Of a stretch of DNA of 64,000 nucleotides, positions 46,034-57,587 are shown piece after piece. Location: the NCBI RefSeq assembly GCF_030732845.1, contig NZ_JASHKA010000008.1, positions 62,001 through 126,000 of the forward strand, written 5' to 3'. This DNA is from Roseibium sp. MMSF_3544 (GTDB taxonomy: Bacteria; Pseudomonadota; Alphaproteobacteria; Rhizobiales; Stappiaceae). Below the pieces are notes generated by a model. The model had not been told where the DNA came from and did not search any database. It was given only the letters and a program-made list of their open reading frames with translations. Position 1 is the first letter of the stretch, and each line of letters opens with the position of its first letter. The position numbers were made by a program, and so were the translations under genes.

Positions 46034-47400
46034 AAGAGTTGACCGTCTCACCCGCAAGCAGACACGTTTCGCACCTTCAACAGCAAAAAAGCCTGGCGGA
46101 CCGATCAGATGAGCCGCGGATCGGGTTCCTGGTGCTCTTCGGTGTCCTCGTCCTGTCCTGTTTCCTGGGGGGAGCAGCCTACTGGGCGTTCCAGACAAAG
46201 CTGGATGGAGCCGTTGTCGCGCAGGCGTCCTTTGTGGTCGATGGCAATCGCAAAACCGTGCAACATCTGGATGGCGGCATCGTGCGCGACCTGCTTGTGT
46301 CCGATGGCGACGTTGTCGAGGCCGGACAACCTCTTGTCGTCTTTGACAGTACGGAGACGGAAGTCGATTTGACTGTCCTCAGCAGCCAGATCGGAGAATT
46401 TGCCGCCCGACGCGCACGCCTGCTGGCCCAGCTCAACAATGAGGGGACATTTCGACGAGACGCCATCAAGGAGGTTGTCGGTGAGGACATCCCCGAGATC
46501 CTCTGGGAAAGCTCCTATCTGACGCAGAAAAGGGTTTTCGATACGGACGCAAGGGCCCGGGCAAGCGAAAGGGATGTGCTCAAGCGCCGCATCAGCGCCC
46601 TGGAGGAGGAGATCGACGGTCTTGAGGAGCAGCGCCGGTCCAACGAGCGCCAGATTGAAATTTCCAAAAGTGAGCTTGCCTCCCTGCAAACGCTCCTGGA
46701 AAAAGGCCTCGTGACCGCGGCAAGGATCAATTCGATCCGGCTGGATATCGAGCGCCTTGTCGGCCTTGATGCAGCCTTGCGCACGGATCAGGCGCGGGCG
46801 CGCAACGAAATCGGTGAGCTGGAGCTCAATGATGTCAGCGCCCGGCAACAACGTCTTGAATCCGCTTCGGAGAATCTCGCTGCCGTCGAAGCCCAATTGG
46901 CCGTCGTGGAACCCCGGTTCAGGGGAGCCGTGGAACGCCAGAAGCGCGTCGTCGTCAGTGCCCCGGTCAGCGGCACCGTCGTCAACATGGCGCTGCACAC
47001 GCTTGGCGGTGTCGTACGCCCGGGTGAGGATATCCTGGAGCTGGTACCGCATAGCGAAGAACTGATCGTCGAAGCGCGCATCAACACCACCGATATCGAG
47101 AAACTCAGCGTCGGGCAGTCTTCGCGCATCAGGCTGAGCGCGTTCGATCAGGAAGAGATCCCTGAAGCCAGAGGACGCATCTTCGATATCTCTGCAGACG
47201 CGGTGACAGACGAGCGAACAGGCAACGCGTTTTATGTCGCGAAGGTCCGGCTTGACGAGCGCCAGCCAGAAGACGTGCAAGGCTTGGAGATCGTCCCGGG
47301 TATGCCCGCCGATCTGTTCATAACGACAGGTGAACGCACCGCGCTCAGTTATCTCGCGCAGCCACTCAGCGAACGCCTGTCGCGCACCTTCATTGAATGA
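46030..47400 (+). CDS. HlyD-family type I secretion periplasmic adaptor
   Basis: A 456-residue membrane-fusion protein, the PrtE/HlyD partner of the exporter. One N-terminal helix (FLVLFGVLVLSCFLGGAAYW, about residues 36-55) is followed by a lipoyl segment (VQHLDGGIVRDLLVSDGDVV), long coiled coils in the middle (about 165-285) and the second lipoyl half (VSAPVSGTVVNMALHTLGGV). Its start overlaps the exporter stop. No TolC-type outer-membrane gene is present in the operon. Confidence 0.95.
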   Translation: MKELTVSPASRHVSHLQQQKSLADRSDEPRIGFLVLFGVLVLSCFLGGAAYWAFQTKLDGAVVAQASFVVDGNRKTVQHLDGGIVRDLLVSDGDVVEAGQPLVVFDSTETEVDLTVLSSQIGEFAARRARLLAQLNNEGTFRRDAIKEVVGEDIPEILWESSYLTQKRVFDTDARARASERDVLKRRISALEEEIDGLEEQRRSNERQIEISKSELASLQTLLEKGLVTAARINSIRLDIERLVGLDAALRTDQARARNEIGELELNDVSARQQRLESASENLAAVEAQLAVVEPRFRGAVERQKRVVVSAPVSGTVVNMALHTLGGVVRPGEDILELVPHSEELIVEARINTTDIEKLSVGQSSRIRLSAFDQEEIPEARGRIFDISADAVTDERTGNAFYVAKVRLDERQPEDVQGLEIVPGMPADLFITTGERTALSYLAQPLSERLSRTFIE

Positions 47401-47648
47401 GCTGGTCCGGGGTCCCGGAAACGGGATCCCGGTTCAGGCTGACTTTGCGTTTTCATCGCGCTAGCGAGAACGCGGCAAAAGGGGAGGGGTTAGCCGATCA
47501 TGTGATCACGAAACCGTGAGGTGTGTTTGTTTCGCACATGCACCCAAGGGTCTCGGAAATGGTCACAATCGCGCTATAATTTGGCATCAGCAGAGGTCAG
47601 ACCCATATGGCAGATCGGGTACTGCCACGCCTGATAGGAGAATTCTTG

Positions 47649-48137
47649 ATGAAGACCGACCTGATCACCCGCCGATCCCTTCTTGCCGCCGGCGGTGCCG
47701 TTGCGGTGACCGGGGCGTCCGGGCTTCTGGTCCCCGCGCAAGCGCAAGGTCTTGCTCCCACGCGGTCAATGCGCGGTGGTTCGAACAACTACCGCCCCGG
47801 CGCCCCCATTGTGGACCGGATCGGAGGCGGCGGCTTCTGGATGACCGGCACTGTCCGCCGGGCTGGCGACGGCGCGCCGCTTGCCGGCCAGCGCATCCAG
47901 ATCTGGGCACATACGACCGAGGGACATGAGCGCGACGCGCGCAGCCACGGAGCGACGCTCACCAATGCGAACGGTGAATTCCGGCTCGAGATGCCGCAGA
48001 TCGTCCCGGCCTTCGGACAGCCGCATGGTCACCTTGCCTATGACAGCGAGGAGTTTGAAACCGTGTTCCTGCGCCCGATCATGAGCAGCTCGAAGGACAC
48101 CACCCTGGAGGCGCATTTCGTGCTTCAGCCTGCCTGA
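47649..48137 (+). CDS. Tat-exported intradiol-dioxygenase-like protein
   Basis: A 162-residue protein with a twin-arginine signal (TRRSLLAAGGAVAVTGASG, residues 7-25). The mature part has the beta-sandwich pattern of intradiol ring-cleavage dioxygenases: GTVRRAGDGAPLAGQRIQIW, then TLTNANGEFRLEMP and QPHGHLAYDSEEFETVFLRP. The HxH pair is kept, but neither of the two Tyr iron ligands of true dioxygenases is visible, so the metal and reaction are uncertain. GGAGA precedes the ATG. It is followed after 19 bases by a haem membrane protein gene. Confidence 0.85.
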   Translation: MKTDLITRRSLLAAGGAVAVTGASGLLVPAQAQGLAPTRSMRGGSNNYRPGAPIVDRIGGGGFWMTGTVRRAGDGAPLAGQRIQIWAHTTEGHERDARSHGATLTNANGEFRLEMPQIVPAFGQPHGHLAYDSEEFETVFLRPIMSSSKDTTLEAHFVLQPA

Positions 48138-48156
48138 CCCGACCGGGTTCCGAGGC

Positions 48157-48768
48157 ATGAGCCGGTTGCGCGCGATCTTGATCTGGGCGGCCTTGGCGGC
48201 TTGTATCGTTGTTCCGATTGCTGCCGCCGCTTTCAGTCCATTGCTTCAGTGGCGTGACGCTGTCTACATTGCCGCCGGATTTGCGGGCATTGTCGCCATG
48301 ACACTGCTTCTCGTCCAACCGTTGCTGGCTGGCGGATATCTGCCTGGCTTTTCAGCCTATCGGGGCAGGCGCCTGCACCGCTGGATCGGCGGATGCCTGG
48401 TTGCCGCCGTCGTGCTTCATGTCGCAGGTCTGTGGATCACCAGTCCACCGGACGTGATCGACGTTCTTCTGTTCCGCTCACCGACGCCTTTCTCGCTTTG
48501 GGGCGTGATCGCGATGTGGGCTGTTTTCGCGGCCGCGCTTCTGGCAGTCCTGCGGAAACACCTGCCTTTGCGCCCGCGCGTGTGGCGACTGGCGCACACT
48601 TCGCTGGCGCTGGTGATCGTTGTCGGCACCGTGGTTCATGCGCTCCTGATAGAGGGCACGATGGAAACGGTGACCAAGTTCGTTCTTTGCGCGCTTGTGC
48701 TTGCGGCATTCCTGAAGGTTGCCGTCGACCTGAAAGCGTGGGCCATCCGTCCGAGACGCGACGCCTGA
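48157..48768 (+). CDS. Ferric reductase-like haem membrane protein (MsrQ/YedZ-like)
   Basis: A 203-residue protein with about six membrane helices. Two His pairs with 13 residues between each pair are visible: RLHRWIGGCLVAAVVLH and LAHTSLALVIVVGTVVH. This is the bis-haem signature of the ferric reductase/NOX/STEAP fold. There is no FAD/NADPH domain, as in MsrQ, which passes electrons to a Tat-exported partner. The upstream gene encodes just such an exported protein. Confidence 0.85.
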   Translation: MSRLRAILIWAALAACIVVPIAAAAFSPLLQWRDAVYIAAGFAGIVAMTLLLVQPLLAGGYLPGFSAYRGRRLHRWIGGCLVAAVVLHVAGLWITSPPDVIDVLLFRSPTPFSLWGVIAMWAVFAAALLAVLRKHLPLRPRVWRLAHTSLALVIVVGTVVHALLIEGTMETVTKFVLCALVLAAFLKVAVDLKAWAIRPRRDA

Positions 48769-48783
48769 CCCTGGATAATTCCC

Positions 48784-49941
48784 CTACGCCGCGTTCCGGA
48801 ACCGCAGATTGTCACGGCTGAGCTGGTCGAGACTGGTGATCCCCATGAGTTTCATGTCGCGCTCGATTTCCGTGCGCAGGTTCCCCAATGCGCGTTCGAC
48901 GCCCGGCTGGCCGGCGGCCGCAAGTGCATAAAGATAGAGCCTGCCGCCCGAACACGCTTTTGCGCCGACCGACAGTGCCTTCAGAACATGCGTTCCACGC
49001 TGAATGCCGCCCTCGCAGATGACATCGATCTTGTCGCCAACCGCGTCACAGATTTCGGCAAGCTGGTCGAACGGGCTGCGTGAGCCGTCAAGCTGCCGGC
49101 CGCCGTGGTTCGACACCATGATGCCGGTGCATCCGATATCGACCGCGCGCTTGGCGTCTTCCACGCTCATGATGCCCTTCAGCGCGAACTGGCCGTTCCA
49201 CTTCGCGCAGAGTTCTTCCGCATCCTTCCAGTTCATGGACTGGTCGAGCATCGTTGAAAAATAATTGCCGACCGAGACGGCGACGTTCGTACCTTCGCTG
49301 ACATAGCCGGAGAGGTGCGGCATATCGAACTTGGGCTTTGTGTAGAAGTTCCAGGCCCACATGGGGTGCATCGCAAAACTGAACAGGGATTCCAGCGTGA
49401 GTTTCGGGGGAGAGGTGAAGCCCGTTCGCAGATCGCGTTCCCTGTTGCCGCCGGTGATGGTGTCCACGGTCAGCGCCATGACCTCGAACTTTGCGTCACG
49501 AGCTCTTTCGAGCAAAGCGTCATTCAGGCCACGATCCTTGTGGAAGTAGAATTGGAACATCTTCGGTGTGGTCGCAATTTCCGAGATTTCCTCGACCGTC
49601 ACGGTCGCGAGCGAGGACACACCGAACATCGTTCCGTATTTGCTTGCCGCACGCGCCACCGCACGTTCGCCGTCGTGATGGAACAGGCGCTGCAGCGCGG
49701 TCGGCGCGCAATAGACCGGCATGTCCAGTTTCTGGCCCATGACCTCCACGCTCATGTCGACATTCTCGACACCGGCGAGCACGTTCGGAACAAGGTCGCA
49801 CGACGCGTAGGCTTCGGTGTTGCGGCGGTATGTGACCTCGTCATCCGCGGCCCCGTCGATGTAGTGGAAAATCGGCCCGGGAAGACGCTTTTTTGCGAGT
49901 TTCCGGAAGTCCTGGAAATTATTGCAATCACTCAGTTTCAC
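48784..49941 (-). CDS. FMN-dependent alpha-hydroxy-acid dehydrogenase (LldD family)
   Basis: A 385-residue flavoenzyme oxidising L-lactate or a related 2-hydroxy acid. FMN contacts are visible in MPVYCAPTALQRLFHHDGER, and the catalytic His/Arg in GIMVSNHGGRQLDGSRSPFD. Translation starts at a GTG at 49941 with GGGAG upstream. It is monocistronic, and the left neighbour converges on it. The substrate is not certain; membrane LldD is usually this length, but no membrane segment is clear. Confidence 0.93.
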   Translation of the reverse strand: MKLSDCNNFQDFRKLAKKRLPGPIFHYIDGAADDEVTYRRNTEAYASCDLVPNVLAGVENVDMSVEVMGQKLDMPVYCAPTALQRLFHHDGERAVARAASKYGTMFGVSSLATVTVEEISEIATTPKMFQFYFHKDRGLNDALLERARDAKFEVMALTVDTITGGNRERDLRTGFTSPPKLTLESLFSFAMHPMWAWNFYTKPKFDMPHLSGYVSEGTNVAVSVGNYFSTMLDQSMNWKDAEELCAKWNGQFALKGIMSVEDAKRAVDIGCTGIMVSNHGGRQLDGSRSPFDQLAEICDAVGDKIDVICEGGIQRGTHVLKALSVGAKACSGGRLYLYALAAAGQPGVERALGNLRTEIERDMKLMGITSLDQLSRDNLRFRNAA

Positions 49942-50306
49942 ACCACCACTCCCAAATCCTGGATCAAGCGTCGCCGCGCTATTGGTATAAATTTCTTACC
50001 AATCGGGCGGGAGATGTACAAGGAACTATTTGGATCGCGCGGAAGAACGCACACGGATTGATGACATTTGGATGGATGCAATAAAAGATAATATATTATT
50101 GAAAAACATATGTTTGCATAAATTGCTTAAACAGATTAATTAGGGTAAGGCGCCGCGATGGCGAAACATTTTTTCTAAAATGTGCTAAATGGAAGTGGAT
50201 TATCAATCGAGATTTGCTTCCGGGGCCCGCAATCGCGGCTGCCGACATGCCGGCAAAACAAACAGATCGCCGTTTGCAGGTCGGTGAAATGAAAATCTCG
50301 TCCGGT
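49942..50306. other. Intergenic region upstream of hydroxyacid dehydrogenase
   Basis: About 365 bases, AT-rich between 50080 and 50200, holding the promoter of the minus-strand dehydrogenase gene. No gene, RNA or clear operator was recognised. Confidence 0.35.
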
Positions 50307-50963
50307 TTACGCCAGAAAGGCTTCGCGCAGGTTAGCGACAAAGCTGTCCCTGGAATAGCTGCGCGGCAGGTTGGTGTGTGCTGAAACGTCAATCCGGCGT
50401 TCTTCGCCGAGCAGCCCCAAAAACAAATTGATCGCCTCGATCGCCTCGCCCGAAACCGGATCGATCAACATGATCGCGTGCGCGAGGATCGCGCTTCGGG
50501 ATTTGTCGGCCTTGCTGCGGCGAATGCGCATGGCGGTGCCGGCAAACTTCAGATCGTTGAACTGGACGTTATAATCGCCGTCGCAAAACGCCCCGGGTTT
50601 CCAGCCTCTGCTCGCCCCTTTACCGAGAGCCTTTTCGATCGGGGAACACAGACGGTCATACTCTTCCTTCAGATCAACCGGATGGCCGGCTTGCGTGGAA
50701 TAGACATGGGAAACGTTCAGAATGCCAGGACCTTGTGGTGTGACGTCACCGCCCGTGCTGCGCAGGTTCACCGGCCATCCAGCTGCTTCCAGGCTCTTTG
50801 ACGCGTGCTCGAACTCAGGCTTGGTGCTCAAGCTCTTCGGCGAGACGAGACAGCTCGGACTTTCCCAAAACCAGAGGTGCCTGTGTTCCGGATTGAGACT
50901 GACGTCCTGAAGAAGCTCCATTTCTTGTGCCAGCGCATCAGCAGCGTCCAGGAAATCTACCAA
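50307..50963 (-). CDS. Lipoate-protein ligase A family protein
   Basis: A 218-residue member of the biotin/lipoate ligase fold. The conserved loop appears as NLRSTGGDVTPQGPGILNVS (the RxTGG...G lipoyl-AMP motif), and the catalytic-type Lys in LKFAGTAMRIRR. It lacks the C-terminal accessory domain of LplA. Translation probably starts at a TTG at 50963 with AAGGTGA nearby; an ATG at 50918 is an alternative. It may attach lipoate or octanoate to a carrier protein; no lipoylated protein is encoded nearby. Confidence 0.8.
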   Translation of the reverse strand: MVDFLDAADALAQEMELLQDVSLNPEHRHLWFWESPSCLVSPKSLSTKPEFEHASKSLEAAGWPVNLRSTGGDVTPQGPGILNVSHVYSTQAGHPVDLKEEYDRLCSPIEKALGKGASRGWKPGAFCDGDYNVQFNDLKFAGTAMRIRRSKADKSRSAILAHAIMLIDPVSGEAIEAINLFLGLLGEERRIDVSAHTNLPRSYSRDSFVANLREAFLA

Positions 50964-51223
50964 GCGTCACCTTCATTTCGGATGGGTTTTCAACCGGATG
51001 AATGGTCTAATCTACGACGCGGGGAAACACAACGGCGGCCATGCCGTTGCACGTGATTCAGAAGGTGGTCAGGGCCACGAGTTTGTGCCTCAAACCATTG
51101 CAGTTTCTGAAAAACAGGTTTAGGCCGCATTAGGAGCTAGAGGGAGGGAAAGAGCAGGTCTTTGGCGAACGACGCGTAAAACTTGTCGCGCCAGCGCCTC
51201 GACGGTTCCGGGAAGGACAAAAC

Positions 51224-52480
51224 GTGGGTCAGTTCGCAGACGATACAGACAAGATTCATGCGCTTTTGGCGGATATCCTGAAGCCGACGCCATTTCAGCG
51301 AAGCCAGTACCTGTCGGATCTTCACCAGGCAGATATCTGGTTGAAACGGGAAGATCTGACGCCGGTTCGAAGCTACAAGGTGCGAGGGGCTTATGCCTTC
51401 ATACGCGAGGCGCTTGAAACCGATCCCGACCGATCCTTGTTCGTCTGTTCTTCCGCAGGCAATCACGCACAAGGGTTTGCCTTTGCCTGCCGTCATTTCG
51501 GCAAGCGGGGTGTCGTCTTCATGCCGCTGACCACACCGCAGCAGAAAATTCAGAAGACCCGGTCTTTCGGGGCACCTCTGGTCGAAATAAAGCTGCTCGG
51601 CGACGGCTTCGACGATGCCAACAAGGCCGCCATGGATTACTGCGCCGCTGAAAACGGCTTGATGGTGCCGCCTTTCGATCACCCGACAATCATTCGGGGA
51701 CAGGCAACCGTCGGGAAAGAGATTCTCGAACAGAGCCCAGACGGTTACGACTGGGATCGCTTGATCCTTCCGGTCGGCGGCGGCGGGCTTGCAGCAGGCA
51801 TCACGCGCTATTTCAGCGAAGTCGGCAAGGCGCCCGAATACAGTTTCGTCGAACCGGACGGCGCGCCCAGTCTTTTTGAAAGTCTGCAACAAGGCGAGCG
51901 GGTTCGCATCGCTCGTGTCGACAACTTTGTGGACGGTGCCGCCGTCGCCCAGGTCGGGCTTGAGACCTTCAAGCACCTGTCTGGATTTTCGCCCAACCAA
52001 GTCGTGCTTGCCCCGACCGACGGCGTGTGCGCAACCATGATCGACATGCTCAATATTGAAGGCATCGTGCTGGAGCCGGCGGGAGCGCTCTCCATCGACG
52101 CATTGAACAGGCTGCCTTCGGATCAGGTTCGCGGCAAGAAAATCGTCTGTGTGATCTCAGGCGGCAATTTCGATTTCGAGCGTTTGCCGGAGGTCAAGGA
52201 ACGGGCGCTGAAATTCTCCGGTTTGAAAAAATACTATGTGATCCAGTTGCCGCAGCGGCCAGGAGCCCTGAAGGATTTTCTGTCGCTCCTCGGTCCGGAA
52301 GACGATATCGCCCGTTTTGAATACCTGAAGAAATCGGCGCGCAATTTCGGCTCCGTGCTCCTGGGCATTGAGACGAAACGGCCGGAAAACTTTCAGTCGC
52401 TTCACGAGAGTTTCGACCGGTCCGATGTCAGGTGGGAAGACATTACCTCCAACGAGGCGATTGCGAATTTTGTGATCTGA
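51224..52480 (+). CDS. ilvA: Threonine ammonia-lyase (threonine dehydratase)
   Basis: A 418-residue PLP enzyme deaminating threonine to 2-oxobutyrate, first step of isoleucine synthesis. The PLP Lys is in RSYKVRGAYAF, the substrate loop is SSAGNHAQGFA and the phosphate-binding loop VGGGGLAAG. A C-terminal ACT-like regulatory domain (LKKYYVIQLPQRPGALKDFL, from about residue 325) points to the single-ACT, IlvA-like short form rather than the catabolic TdcB. It appears to start at a GTG with GAAGGA upstream. Confidence 0.93.
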   Translation: MGQFADDTDKIHALLADILKPTPFQRSQYLSDLHQADIWLKREDLTPVRSYKVRGAYAFIREALETDPDRSLFVCSSAGNHAQGFAFACRHFGKRGVVFMPLTTPQQKIQKTRSFGAPLVEIKLLGDGFDDANKAAMDYCAAENGLMVPPFDHPTIIRGQATVGKEILEQSPDGYDWDRLILPVGGGGLAAGITRYFSEVGKAPEYSFVEPDGAPSLFESLQQGERVRIARVDNFVDGAAVAQVGLETFKHLSGFSPNQVVLAPTDGVCATMIDMLNIEGIVLEPAGALSIDALNRLPSDQVRGKKIVCVISGGNFDFERLPEVKERALKFSGLKKYYVIQLPQRPGALKDFLSLLGPEDDIARFEYLKKSARNFGSVLLGIETKRPENFQSLHESFDRSDVRWEDITSNEAIANFVI

Positions 52481-52694
52481 AAGAGCGGCACGACGCGACG
52501 GCGAGTGCCGGGCCGAAGCTGGTCAGGCGCCGGCATACGCAAACGTGACAGGGATCATCAAAAAAGAGGCCGGAAGATATTGCATACCGTTGTATACTGA
52601 ATTATGAGAAGGCCAAGCAAGCTTCCCCCGGCCAGCCAGATTTGTTGCGGTCGGGCGTTCAAGCTACATCCAACATCTAGTCTTTGGGGTTATC

Positions 52695-55487
<2,793 letters not shown>

Positions 55488-55569
55488 GATCGGTTTTGAG
55501 CGGCTGCGGGACACCGGGTTCGCGCTCGCGCGCAGCCGTCACAAGCAGGACTTATGGATCTCAAAAAAG

Positions 55570-55600
55570 CGCCGCCGGCTTGCAAAAGCCGGCGGCGTTC
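55570..55600. terminator. Bidirectional terminator between acnB and sstT
   Basis: CGCCGCCGGCTT pairs with AAGCCGGCGGCG around a four-base loop, with a T-rich stretch on the right and an A-run on the left, so it can end both converging transcripts. Confidence 0.92.
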
Positions 55601-55635
55601 TTGTTCGCTCTTCACTTGATGTGAGTTGAATAGTC

Positions 55636-56901
55636 TTAGGAAGACGCTTCCTTGAGGTCCAGCATTTGCGGCTGGGGTTCAATCTCTTCAAGCGGCAGTT
55701 TGCGCGGGTAGGGATCTCCTTGCTTGTAGGACCCGGCGGCTGTGAACAGGACATCCGAAGAGGAGTTCAGTCCGGTTTCGGCAGAGTCCTGCAGGACGCC
55801 GACGATGAAGCCGATGCTGACCACCTGCATGGCCGTCGCGTTGTCGATCCCGAAGAGGCTCGCGGCCATCGGGATCAGCAGCAGCGATCCGCCGGCTACG
55901 CCCGAGGCTCCGCTCGCCGCAATCGAGGCGATGATGCTCAGAAACAGGGCCGAGAAGAAGTCCACTTCAATTCCCATCGTGTGAACCGCCGCCAGGGTCA
56001 TGACGGTAATGGTGATGGCTGCACCGGCCATGTTGACTGTTGCGCCGATCGGAATGGTCACCGAATAGGTTTCCTCGTCCAGGTTCATGCGCCTGCAAAG
56101 TTCTATGTTGACCGGAATGTTGGCGGCGGAACTGCGCATGAAGAATGCGGTGATCCCCGATTCCCTGAGGCATGTGAACACCAGCGGATAGGGGTTTTTC
56201 CGCAAGCGCAGGAACACGATCAGCGGGTTGACGACAAGGGCCATGAAGATCATGCAGCCGATGAGCAAGGCCAAGAGGTTTGCATAGCTTGCCAGCGTGC
56301 TGAACCCGGTTTCGGCGATGGTCGAAGCGACAATGCCGAAGATGCCGATGGGCGCCAGCCGGATAATGGCGGCGACGATCTTGGTGATCGCGCTGTCGAG
56401 GTCCGACATGAGAGCCTTGGTCGTGTCGTTGGCGTGACGAAGGACAAGCCCGAAGCCGACCGCCCAAGCAAGAATGCCGATATAGTTCGCCTGTGCGATG
56501 GCATTCACCGGGTTGTCGACCATCTTCAGCAGAATGTTCTTCATGACTTCACCAAGCCCGCCGGGTGCGCTCATGATCTCAGGGGTCCCGGTCAATTGAA
56601 GCGTGACGGGAAACATGAAGCTTGCTGCGACCGCAAGAAGGGCGGCTGAGAAGGTGGCGAGGACATAAAGAGACACGACAGGACCCATTTGGGCCTGGCT
56701 GTCCTTTTTGTGGTTGGTGATGGCGGCGCACACCAAAATAAGCACCAGAACGGGTGCAACTGCCTTCAGCGCGTCGACAAAGAAATCGCCAAGTATGCCC
56801 ACCGCGCTGCCCGCTTCGGGCCAAACGGTGGCAAGAAGAACGCCGGCACCTAATCCGACGATGATCTGAGATACCAGACTGCCTGGTAGAAAGGATTTCA
56901 T
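55636..56901 (-). CDS. sstT: Serine/threonine:Na+ symporter
   Basis: A 421-residue inner-membrane member of the DAACS family, with the SstT N-terminus [20 protein letters not shown] and [20 protein letters not shown]. The helical hairpin serine-rich motif is [18 protein letters not shown], and the substrate region [17 protein letters not shown]. It imports serine and threonine with sodium. AGGA eight bases upstream favours the ATG at 56901. Together with threonine dehydratase 3 kb away, it could supply threonine for deamination; this is only a suggestion. Confidence 0.93.
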   Translation of the reverse strand: MKSFLPGSLVSQIIVGLGAGVLLATVWPEAGSAVGILGDFFVDALKAVAPVLVLILVCAAITNHKKDSQAQMGPVVSLYVLATFSAALLAVAASFMFPVTLQLTGTPEIMSAPGGLGEVMKNILLKMVDNPVNAIAQANYIGILAWAVGFGLVLRHANDTTKALMSDLDSAITKIVAAIIRLAPIGIFGIVASTIAETGFSTLASYANLLALLIGCMIFMALVVNPLIVFLRLRKNPYPLVFTCLRESGITAFFMRSSAANIPVNIELCRRMNLDEETYSVTIPIGATVNMAGAAITITVMTLAAVHTMGIEVDFFSALFLSIIASIAASGASGVAGGSLLLIPMAASLFGIDNATAMQVVSIGFIVGVLQDSAETGLNSSSDVLFTAAGSYKQGDPYPRKLPLEEIEPQPQMLDLKEASS

Positions 56902-57587
56902 CGCAATCATCCTATCTGATTGTGTTTCGTTGATGAAAACGCGAACACTCCACCCGCCATTAGGAGAGTGCTGCGCCTGCTTATCGGGAAATCAGACTGA
57001 TCGCGGTCTGCCTCAAACCCCGGACCTGGCTCCTCACGAGCCAAGAGGAGGAAAGCGATACGGCACTGTCCGGCGCATCGCGTTCATCCTTGTGGCTGCA
57101 TCTGGGAAGGCAAAGTGAACAACGCGTGTCCGGAAGATTACGCTTTTGCAATCAGGGTTCCCTAAGGGCAGGCAGATGGCGGTTCCTGGCCGTTTTCTCG
57201 TGTTGAAAGAAATACCTGGTAGCCGCTTCAAAGGCGCTTGGACGAGACAGGCAGAATTGCCATGAAGCCCCGGTACTCCGCACCATGCTCTCCAGACCAC
57301 AACGAAACGGGCTGCGTGCCGCAGGGTTTGAGATCGTCTTGTGTCACAGACCAAAAGCGCGCTACCAATTCGCAAATTGGTAAGTAAAGGATGGAAATAA
57401 ATGGAAATATTTAGAAATAAAAGTGGAATATTTGTCTTTTATTTGAGATAAACGATGTAATATTGAAATTAATTCGAATTTAATACGAAAAGTTTTCTTG
57501 AAAATATTTGAGGATTGCGTTTTTCCGCCGCATTGATTTGTTCATGGTTGGCTTTCGGGTTGTCGGGGCAAGTACCGGAGGTGACGC
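56902..57587. promoter_or_regulatory. Divergent promoter region between sstT and the GH5 gene
   Basis: About 690 bases. The right third (57390-57500) is strongly AT-rich and is the probable promoter of the large GH5 gene, which has a good ribosome site, GGAGGTGA, just before its ATG. No gene is supported; short frames in the left part lack ribosome sites. Confidence 0.45.

Noticed and set aside
47407..47432. Hairpin GGGTCCCGGAAACGGGATCCC after the adaptor gene
   Set aside because: The arms need a bulge and no T-run follows, so it was not listed as a terminator although it may weaken transcription.
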